Assembly: GCA_003024175.1 (NCBI GenBank)
Contig: MDYQ01000407.1
Coordinates: 1-12,496 of the forward strand
DNA length: 12,496 nt
From: Planoprotostelium fungivorum
Taxonomy: Eukaryota; Evosea; Variosea; Cavosteliida; Cavosteliaceae
Reading direction: 5' to 3'
In this document: positions 1-6,729 of the stretch, one piece after another
How positions within the stretch are numbered: the first letter of the stretch is position 1
How the letters are laid out: the number at the start of each line of letters is the position of its first letter
Program-made: the position numbers and the translations under genes
Notes under the pieces: model-generated
Told to the model about the DNA's origin: nothing
The model's input: only the letters and a program-made list of their open reading frames with translations
Databases searched by the model: none

Positions 1-30
1 TGAGACGTTTGTACAAAATGCAGATCGGGC

Positions 31-59
31 TGTGTCATCGCTTGATCGATCATGACACA
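31..59. repeat. Inverted repeat just downstream of the PBDC1 gene
   Basis: Eight-base perfect arms TGTGTCAT (31-38) and ATGACACA (52-59) enclose a 13-nt spacer that includes GATCGATC. It lies about 70 nt past the PBDC1 stop on the minus strand. It could be a 3'-end hairpin or an operator-like site; nothing else supports a role. Confidence 0.4.
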
Positions 60-127
60 CAACAACAAAGAAGGTTCCATCTCATCTGCATGTTACACCG
101 TGTCGATGGCAATAGATTTCAGTTTTA

Positions 128-673
128 TCATGAAGAAGTGATCTTTGTGTTCTTTCCCTCTCTGTTTCTGGCAACCTCGATGGCGAGAAATTGTATACGT
201 GGAACTATTTTAGATCAGTTGGCCCATTTTTCACATCGATGGTATCATCTCTCACCGACGATCGTGTTCTCTTGAGAATAATCCTTGCTGCTATCCACTC
301 GCAGCATTGTCAGAAAATTGAAGTCTTGGACTCGCTCTTTGAATCGCATCATGAAGGGACCCCAAACGGCCTTGCCTTGTGCTGATTTCATCTGGTCTTC
401 TGAGATGACGTCCACACTCATCTTCTCAAAGACGGTTCTGAACTCGTGATAGATCTCATCATCAATCCTGAAGAAATGAGACGGATGAATCGCATTTCGG
501 CGGAATCACTTGGTCAGACGTAATGCGGTCGTATCGACGGCGTTGATGAGTTTGAAATAGGCTTCAGAGTGAGCTACGGCCTTGACCACCCATTGTCTCT
601 CGATGTCTGGGTTATTCTCTACCTCGGGTAATGCTTCTCCGGGAAGAGGTGCGCGTGGTTTAACGATGGACAT
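128..673 (-). CDS. PBDC1: PBDC1-family protein (polysaccharide biosynthesis domain-containing protein 1 homologue), 3 exons
   Basis: Exons 673-510, 467-256 and 204-128, with introns 468-509 (42 nt, GTGATT..TTCAG) and 205-255 (51 nt, GTGAGA..ATAG). Phases join cleanly to give 150 residues, about the family's usual size. The protein follows the PBDC1/YPL225W pattern throughout: NPDIERQWVVKAVAHSEAY, then FKLINAVD, LTKIDDEIYHEFR, WGPFMMRFKERVQDFNF, TMLRVDSSKDYSQENTI and, after the last intron, VPRIQFLAIEVARNREG. The family is a small conserved eukaryotic cytosolic protein; the yeast member has been linked to folding of translation elongation factor eEF1A, and the polysaccharide name is historical. 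I start at the ATG at 673; the frame stays open to 752 without another ATG. The stop TGA overlaps a GATAAA, a possible variant poly(A) hexamer. Identification is by remembered family pattern and is strong; exact exon borders are inferred. Confidence 0.9.
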
Positions 674-763
674 GTCTGCTGCTGATGTGTCTTTCGAGAA
701 GAAAGTTTGAATCGGATCAAAGAATTGTTCCGAAGGCGTTGTAAAATCGATTTATGGCAACTA

Positions 764-2843
764 TCAAGAGATAGACTTTCCACTGTTAGTCTGTTGTAGC
801 TCAGGGTTGGACTGGTGCTTCCCCTCCGTCATCTCTAAAGCAACTTCTAATGTTTCGCCACTGGATGCACTGTTTGTTTCGGCCGCCTTCATCTTCTGAA
901 TGACGCGGTTGGCGATCCTCTCCAACATGTACTCTCCCTCATCGAAGGCTTCTTCGTCGTGATAATGTCTGTCCATGCCATCGTTCTGTCCTTCTTCAGA
1001 TGCTCTCAATCCGATCGTGTCTCTGTTTTTCTACATCCCATTACGGATCTGTTGCACGATTCTCTTCTGTATCTCCAACTGTTGTTCCATCACATCCATC
1101 TGCGATCATCATCACATCATCGCATCGCATCCATACCTGCAACATCATCTCTTCTCTATCCCCACCCGACGTGAGTTTCATCATGTTGGCCTGTTGTCCG
1201 ACGATCTCGGTCACCATGATCAACCTCTCCTGCTTCCTTCAATTCGTCTCCTCTTCTGTCTTCTCACCACCGCCCTCGCCCTCTTCTCTTCCCTCTCTCC
1301 TCTCTCTTCGCTTGTCTTCTGCCTCTCTCCTCTCTCTTCACTTGCCTTCTCTTCTTCTCTCTTGTCTCTCTCTTCTTCCCTCTTCTTCTCCTCTTCGTCT
1401 GCTCTTGCCTGTGCTTCACGCTCTTTGATCGTGTTTCTCCTCACTTCTCGGCGTCGTTTCAATTGTTCTCGCAGTTTCTCTTCTTCTGATCTCTTCCTCG
1501 CTTCCTTTGCCCTTTCACTTTTCTCTTCCTTCTCTTCACTCACCTCTTCCATAATCTCTTCTTCTACCCTCCTCTCTTGTTCTCTTCTCTCTTGTTCTTT
1601 TCTCTCTTGCTCTCTTCTCTCTTGCTCTCTTCTCTCTTCTTCTCTTTTCTCTTCCTCTCTTTTCTCTTGTTCTCTTCTCTCTTGCTCTCTCCTCTCTTCT
1701 TCTCTTCTCTCTTGTTCTCTTCTCTCTTGTTCTCTTTTCTCTTCTTCTCGTCTCTCTTGTTCTCTTCTCTCTTGTTCTCTTCTCTCTTGCTCTCTTCTCT
1801 CTTCCTCTCTCCTCTCTTGTTCTCTCCTCTCTTGCTCTCTTCTCTCTTCCTCTCTCCTCTCTTGTTCTCTTCTCTCTTCTACCCTTCTCTCTTCTACCCT
1901 TCTCTCTTCTACCCTTCTCTCTTCCTCTCTCCTCTCTTCCTCCTGTCTTACTAGTTCTCTTCCCTCTTGTTCTCGTCTTACTTGTTCTTTTCTCTCTTGT
2001 TCTCGTCTTACTTGTTCTCTTCTCTCTTCCAACCTTCTCTCTTCTTCTCGTCTAACTTTTCCTCTTCTCTCTTGTTCCCGTCTCTCTTCCTCTCTCCTCT
2101 CTTCTTCCTCTTCGTCTTCTATTATCTCTGTTTCTTCTTCCTCTTCTCGTCTCCCTTCTATATCAAGTGGCGTTGGACGTCTCTCTTCTCTCTTCTTCTT
2201 CTCCTGTGTTCTAGACTTGACACGCCTCTTGGATAACAGCCATCCATTGATTCTCTTCATAGGGAGGTCCAACTCCACAGAGAGCACCTTCTTCAATGAT
2301 AGTGATATGTCTTCTCTTCCTTCCTTCATGTATTCCTCGTTCAACCGATTCCTCTGCAGCTCTGATAATTGTTTGGGATGTTGTACGACCCCTGCAATGT
2401 GATATCAGATGGAGGCTCGATGTGATGTCCGATGTTGTGTGAAGGTGGGAAATTATCATTACCTTGTTTCTTTTTCATCGTCGATGGAATCGAGGTGGAT
2501 AGTCCAGATATTGCGGGGGTGACGGTATTGGCCGTCTCACGTGAGAGTGTCTATGTGTTTCGTGAGACGATTATTCGTATGAGACCAAACAGATCGTAAT
2601 GGCTAAGAATGGACCGTTAAGACATCTCACCCGGTTTGGGACGATCGGGTCAGAGCTCGCATTGAACGTGGCTTGTTTCAATCGGCGTTGTCGATTTGCC
2701 TCTCGCTCCTTCTCAAGATCATACGCCGGGCGATTCTTCCTCCTTTGATTGCCCTGAGCTGGCACATTGGATTTCTGGGGTGGATGTAATCGAGATCGTT
2801 CGTTTGGACCTGCCTCAGGGCGACTGTGCTCTTGGTGATCCAT
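764..2843 (-). CDS. Homeodomain-like / ER-rich helical repeat protein, 5-6 exons
   Basis: Firm exons: 2843-2631, 2550-2463, 2391-1268, 1229-1137 and from 1099. Introns: 2551-2630 (80 nt), 2392-2462 (71 nt), 1230-1267 (38 nt) and 1100-1136 (37 nt); all phases agree. A further 42-nt intron at 1003-1044 (GTAATG..GAGAG) would join the last exon, 1002-764, giving 603 residues; without it translation stops at 1031. Residues 1-100 are basic and polar. Residues about 97-161 resemble a divergent homeodomain: a KKK arm, a first helix around QLSELQRNRLNEEY, a second around LSLKKVLSVELDL, and a third, MKRINGWLLSKRRVKSR, with the invariant Trp at 151. Serine stands where DNA-contacting Asn51 is normally found, and there are about two extra residues between helices 1 and 2. 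Then follow an acidic stretch, about 180 residues of ERREQ/ERREE pentapeptides, an EK-rich helix and a mixed C-terminus (HDEEAFDEGEYMLER, then NRVIQKMKA). No named orthologue is recognised. A nuclear DNA-binding or scaffold role is inference. Confidence 0.7.
1566..2112 (-). repeat. 15-bp coding minisatellite (ERREQ/ERREE pentapeptide)
   Basis: Within the large exon of the homeodomain-like gene, a 15-bp purine-rich unit reads ERREQ, with variants ERREE, ERRVE, EKREE, ERKEQ and VRREQ. It repeats roughly 35 times with few interruptions. On the plus strand it appears as CTCTCTTCTTCTCTT-like runs. The unit keeps the codon frame, so changes in copy number would not break the protein. Alternating E and R/K every few residues is what stable single alpha-helices use. 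Limits are approximate because the flanks are also E/R-rich. Confidence 0.85.
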
Positions 2844-2944
2844 GAATGGCACTATCTGCTGTATGATTATTGCATCGAAATCTCAGTGTAGACGTACACA
2901 CAGCTGTCTGGTGCACAGCCGACATGGAGTAATCACACATTCAT

Positions 2945-2950
2945 TTTATT
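2945..2950 (-). terminator. AATAAA poly(A) signal overlapping a stop codon
   Basis: On the minus strand the TGA stop (2952-2950) runs directly into AATAAA, sharing its final A. This implies a very short 3' UTR for the unrecognised gene and leaves room for the start of the next minus-strand gene 102 bp further on. Confidence 0.55.
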
Positions 2951-4105
2951 CATTGATACATTGCAGCCGTAGAGGTGATGATGCTGTGCACCGTCCTCTC
3001 TAATTCAGCGTTGGCTCTTGCCAGGAAGTCCATATCAAACCAACAAGGGTAAGAGGGCTCGTCGTCACTTCCACTACCACATGTCTCGGACAGGGGGGAG
3101 AGAGATTCGGCCGAGCGCTTTAGAGGATGAGATGGTGATGGATGATGGTCATTCACCATTAGAAAACTCTGAAGGGACTCGATGACGTTCTCATCTTCGC
3201 AGATGGGAGATAGAGGTGGAGCTCCGAACATCTCGGTGTATAAGCTGCCATCTTCTTCCTTCACGATGATCATGCCCAGATCGGGCTTGAAATCATTCAA
3301 TGCATCGGTCGCCCTGTCTCCATCGCGATGTTCTTCTTGAGAAGACAGTGGGGACGTCTGTTCGTTCTCGGATGCTGTCTCATCGAGGATGGGCTCTTCC
3401 TCGCTCGATGTCTCTTCCAATTTGGGGATGATCTTCCTCCTCCCCGTTCTTCTCATCTTCCTCGCCTCAGCTTTGTGTATCTTGTGTTCGGCGACTCTCT
3501 TGACGAGCTCGTGCCAGTCAAAATCTTCTGGTCCTCTCAATCGATCGAGGGTGGTCTTTACATCGGTGCTGCTGCGATAATCGATGAAGGTCCAATCATC
3601 GGATCCGTTCAACCATGTGACCTGTGAACGTGTGAGAAGGTGGACGTTAGATCGTGTGCATCACCTGGCGACGGACACGGAGACCCCATGGTGTGTTGGT
3701 GTAGAAGTATCTCTTTAAAAGATTTCTTCCTGTCGGTGTAGCACCCTGTGAAGGCTTCCAATAGAGACCGTCCGCCTTGGCTGCGGGTAAGAATTTGCCT
3801 TTGTAAAGATAACAGAATGGAGAAGACATGTCCTCTGTGATCCTTTCAGTCACTCTTCGAACGGAATCTCTCAAACCGGGTAGAAGGTGTCTCTCCGTGC
3901 TAAAGAGTCTCTCGTCGGTGGGGTTGACTTCATTTACAAAGACCAACAGTTCCTCTATCCACACATTCCACTGCTTCTGATCCCATGAGACTCCGTGTTC
4001 TAATTCGTCGTCGCTCGAATCCTCGTAGACTTTTCTGCTCCTCTTCGTATTCTTCTTCCTATAATCGACGTCATCACCCCATTCCCATCCAACCCCATCT
4101 CCCAC
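2950..4105 (-). CDS. Unrecognised protein with acidic C-terminus; 5' end not resolved
   Basis: Two exons are clear: 4105-3665 (147 codons, preceded by a good acceptor ending TTTACAG) and 3621-2950 (223 codons plus TGA). They are joined in phase across a 43-nt intron, 3622-3664 (GTGATG..CACAG). The N-terminal ATG must lie in an upstream exon I cannot place; the 4105 boundary is a GTG at the acceptor. Visible parts, counting from 4105: a W/D/K/R-rich start with SSDDE; a region around QWNVWIEELLVFVNEVNP; a probable folded core running from FCYLYKGKFLPAAKADG through LYWKPS, LLKRYFYT and LRVRRQVTWLNG to WTFIDYR; a basic stretch (HKIHKAEARKMRRTGRRK); then about 120 acidic, Ser/Pro-rich residues with IVKEED (fits the sumoylation pattern) and several S-P sites. 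This composition suggests a nuclear regulator, but I do not recognise the core domain. The stop shares a base with an AATAAA. Confidence 0.7.
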
Positions 4106-4423
4106 CTGTAAACTCTCATCTTTCTCGTTCTCGTGTGTGTTCGTCTTTGTGCTGTGTGTCGTTTGTTTCTATCTCCTTCCCCAACGCCGTGTCGTCGGAG
4201 ACCATGAAATTTCCATAGCCAATACGGCCCCGCGTTGTTCCTGTGACGCCTTCTCTTCGCCTTCTCTTTCAAATTCTTATCCGTTGACACCGCTGGAAAA
4301 CTCCTTGGCATGCACACAGCTGCATGTCTATTACCTGGGTAGCGAACAGGGCACACGGTCACATAGAGGTCGTTACACGGCGCCACAGTGACACCCGTTA
4401 TAGAGGAAGGAGAAAGTCAGGAG

Positions 4424-4429
4424 TATAAA
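4424..4429 (+). promoter_or_regulatory. TATAAA box candidate
   Basis: GAGTATAAAGGGAG on the plus strand, 373 bp upstream of the PIG-U ATG and 84 bp before the first arm of a hairpin cluster. It is too far away for a simple PIG-U promoter unless that gene has a 5'-UTR intron, so it may serve a separate short transcript. Confidence 0.35.
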
Positions 4430-4507
4430 GGGAGAAGGAGAGAAACTGCGGCTGACGTGGCCGTGAGGGCGGCTGGGCACAGAGACTTCACGTTTAGATG
4501 CTATAGA

Positions 4508-4594
4508 GCCGCCTCTCAGTGTGTGTCTAAATCGATCGCTTTTCGATGTAGAGGCGGCGAATCGTAGCTAATGCGGCTGAAGCCGGTGGCTTCA
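4508..4594. repeat. Two adjacent inverted repeats (possible structured RNA)
   Basis: GCCGCCTCT (4508-4516) pairs perfectly with AGAGGCGGC (4550-4558), with a 33-nt loop that itself contains ATCGA and TCGAT. Twenty nt later TGAAGCC (4578-4584) and GGCTTCA (4588-4594) form a tight hairpin with a 3-nt loop, followed by ACAACAG. It does not fold as a tRNA. No box C/D or convincing H/ACA layout could be confirmed by eye. Confidence 0.4.
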
Positions 4595-4796
4595 ACAACA
4601 GGTACGTGTAACCGATGATCGGGTCGACCATGGTGATCCAACGTGCGACTTCCATTCTCCATTAGATCTGCAACGTCTAAAGCAGATGGTGTGAGGAAGG
4701 ATGAGGTGTCTCAGTCTGGTTGTGGGTTCGTAAAATAAACGGAAAAGGAGTGAACCTCTACAACGAGGGAAGCTCCGTCATCGCGTGTACGATTCG

Positions 4797-6522
4797 ATGT
4801 CAGGCCCTATGGCTGATGCGACGTCGAGAACCAAGAGAGGATGGGATAATCATCTGGCACCTGCACTGATCGTTCGATTGTTGTGCGCATTGAGTCTGCA
4901 GACTTTGAATAATCCAGCACTTCTCTTCAGTCGTAAAGAGTTCATCACTCCCATCACAGATAGTAAGAGAGGTGAACGTGATGTCCACTCGAGGTATCAT
5001 CGCCTGATATCACATAGTCTTTGAGGCTCTCTTTCTGAATGAGCATGGTGTCGATCCGTACGCTGGCGATGCGTTTCATCAGCCGCCGATCATGCTTCTC
5101 TTATACTATCCTTTCCACCACTTCCGTCTACCTCCCTTGTATCTCCATCTGTTCTGGCTGATGTTAGACATAGTCATTGCATTCTTGATTCGCTCCATTG
5201 CTTTTAAAGTATTAGACAGAGAACAGTCAGGTACTTCATCAGCACATCACATACATCTATAATCTCGATGCTGAATCACACATAATAGAGAACAAAACAG
5301 AGAGTAAGACATCTTGGATTCCCAATGTGGCCTTCAATGTATACCTTTTGAACCCATTCACCATACTGACGTCACTGGCAACATCCAGCATCGTCTTTAA
5401 CAATCTGGCTCTGGTCCTCTCTCTCTATCACGCGTACAGCGGTGAGACTCCATCTCTCTCCATCTTCTCAATCATCGATCCATCTTGCGAGACTCTAATC
5501 TCCATCAGGCAATGTGGTCTTGTCTATCTTCGCTGCCGTCTTTTCGGCTCATCTGACCATCTATCCCATCACGACCGTCTTACCCTTGTCCATCATCTCC
5601 GGATCAAAACTGAGATACACTCTCCCCCTCTCTCTCTTCTTCCTCGCCTCTCTCATCGGGTGAGCCCAACTCACACAACTCATCTCATCGTGATGACACA
5701 CGTCAGCATCTCCTACTCCATCGTGGATAATTGGAACTTTCTCTCGAAGGCTTACGCTTTTGTCATCTTTGTCAATGATCTGACACCCAACATCGGTCTC
5801 TTTTGGTATTTTTTCATGGAGGTGAGATCACCATGCTATCATCATCATCATCTCAACCACATCAGGTGTTCAAACAATTCCGCACCTTCTTCATCTTCGC
5901 TTATCAGTACCACGCCTTTCTCTACACCGTTCCCCTCTATCTCCGTCTCAAGTGATCGTGCTGTTCCATTCGTATGCAACCTGACCTCTCCAGGCACAAC
6001 CCACTCATTCTCTTCTGGATCTACTTGTCTATCGTTGCCACCTTCAAGTCTTATCCATCCTATGGTGATGTCGCTCTACAAGTTGGCCTCTTGCCCTTGG
6101 TCTGCACCCAATTCTCCACGACGAAATACGGGTGGGACATTTATTTTGTTTTATTGTTTCGTGGAGTAGTGTGATGACGTGGCGGCAGGTTCATCTCGGG
6201 CGTGGTGGCCGTTTTCGTGGCCGCTCTGGCGCCGTTGTTCTGGCAGATGTGGATCTATAACGGATCTGGAAATGCTAATTTCTATTACGCCATCAATTTA
6301 GTCTTCACGTTCACTCAGGTGATGATGTGTTTCATCACGATCGCGATCGAGATGAGATCGTGATCGACATCGTGATCGTGGACGCCATGATGAGTTTCTC
6401 ACGATGTACAGGTGTTGTTTGTGACGGACGTGGCGTCGATTGTTGTGGGGAAACAGAATCAAAAGGAGAGAGAAGAAGAGGAAAGAAAGGCGGGAAAGAA
6501 GGAAATCACGCGAGAAGAATAA
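4797..6522 (+). CDS. PIGU: GPI transamidase subunit PIG-U (yeast Gab1/Cdc91), 9 exons
   Basis: Exons 4797-4971, 5018-5230, 5289-5441, 5509-5659, 5707-5821, 5866-5951, 5994-6131, 6189-6318 and 6412-6522; the eight introns are 42-93 nt and all phases agree, giving 423 residues (human PIG-U has 435). PIG-U is a multispanning ER-membrane subunit of the complex (with PIG-K, GPAA1, PIG-T and PIG-S) that attaches GPI anchors to protein C-termini. Family landmarks in order: FITPITDSKR; DPYAGDAFHQPPIMLLLY (about residues 70-87); VYLLNPFTILTSLATSS; the signature DLTPNIGLFWYFFMEVF (about 255-271), shared with fatty-acid elongases and thought to be functional; FKSYPSYGDVAL (315-326); and WIYNGSGNANFYYAINL. 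Most of the chain is hydrophobic. The tail is unusually charged (KEREEEERKAGKKEITREE). The start is the first ATG; a second at 4809 is equally possible. The stop lies inside an AATAAA. Confidence 0.95.
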
Positions 6523-6523
6523 A
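6518..6523 (+). terminator. AATAAA poly(A) signal containing the PIG-U stop codon
   Basis: The sequence GAATAAATG places the TAA stop (6520-6522) inside AATAAA. The transcript would need only 10-30 nt of 3' UTR. A 20-bp palindrome begins 24 nt after the stop. Confidence 0.5.
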
Positions 6524-6545
6524 TGACTCGGTTTCAACTCTTCAC

Positions 6546-6565
6546 CATCATGGACGTCCATGATG
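6546..6565. repeat. 20-bp perfect palindrome after PIG-U
   Basis: CATCATGGAC followed by its exact complement GTCCATGATG, centred on GACGTC. It lies between the PIG-U stop and the Nudix gene start. It could form a cruciform or RNA hairpin, or be a dimeric (bZIP-type) binding site. Confidence 0.6.
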
Positions 6566-6675
6566 AGGTTTACATCGATACGGACAAAAGGCAGAGGTGA
6601 AGAATGGAGTTCATCCTCCTCGTGAGAAGAGTTCATTCATGGATGATCATCGTCTTGTCGTGTAAATCCACACAG

Positions 6676-6685
6676 GTCACGTGAT
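6676..6685 (+). promoter_or_regulatory. E-box (GTCACGTGAT) upstream of the Nudix gene
   Basis: The palindromic core TCACGTGA lies 45 bp before the Nudix ATG, in a 207-bp intergenic gap. This is the site type bound by bHLH factors such as fungal Cbf1. Position is suggestive; binding is inference. Confidence 0.35.
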
Positions 6686-6729
6686 TTGAAGTGGTAGAGG
6701 ATCTCGACACAAACCACATCGCAAGAAAC

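Larger units (their letters stand above)
4106..4796. other. Divergent intergenic region between the unrecognised gene (-) and PIG-U (+)
   Basis: About 690 bp without a supported coding exon. It must contain the first exon or exons of the minus-strand gene ending at 2950. One candidate is a minus-strand frame starting ATG near 4311 (MPRSFPAV, then KNLKEKAKRRRHRN and PYWLWKFHG), but no donor joins it in phase convincingly. Other contents: TATAAA at 4424-4429 (+), inverted repeats at 4508-4558 and 4578-4594, an intron-like stretch at about 4602-4663 (CAG/GTACGTG..CATTAG), and AATAAA at 4734-4739 (+). It may combine two promoters with a short noncoding or 5'-UTR transcript. Confidence 0.5.

Noticed and set aside
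1-127. Minus-strand frame starting near 88 and open to the left edge (MEPSLLLCVMIDQAM)
   Set aside because: Too short, lies only about 40 nt after the PBDC1 stop, and has no recognisable content.
975-2402. 475-residue Ser/Leu/Cys-rich frame on the plus strand
   Set aside because: It is the antisense of the purine-rich coding minisatellite, which lacks stops on both strands. The minus strand has in-phase splice junctions, a sensible N-terminus and a homeodomain-like segment.
2535-2546. TCTCACGTGAGA palindrome (E-box-like)
   Set aside because: It lies inside a coding exon of the minus-strand gene (LSRE) and needs no regulatory explanation.
4000-4386. 128-residue minus-strand frame over the start of the unrecognised gene
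   Set aside because: It reads the exon beginning at 4105 in a different frame. Its upstream half may contain a true first exon, but the whole frame is not a gene.
4490-4610. tRNA or box H/ACA snoRNA
   Set aside because: Stem spacing does not fit a cloverleaf, and no clear H box between two complete hairpins was found.
4516-4662. Two overlapping minus-strand small frames (48 codons from 4662; 34 codons from 4631, starting MVDPIIGYTYLLL)
   Set aside because: They overlap in different frames over an inverted repeat and neither resembles a known small protein. The second is hydrophobic enough to be worth a look but unsupported.
5327-6169. Single 280-residue plus-strand frame over PIG-U
   Set aside because: It reads through introns in the wrong frame; only parts match PIG-U. 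The nine-exon model accounts for the whole family pattern.
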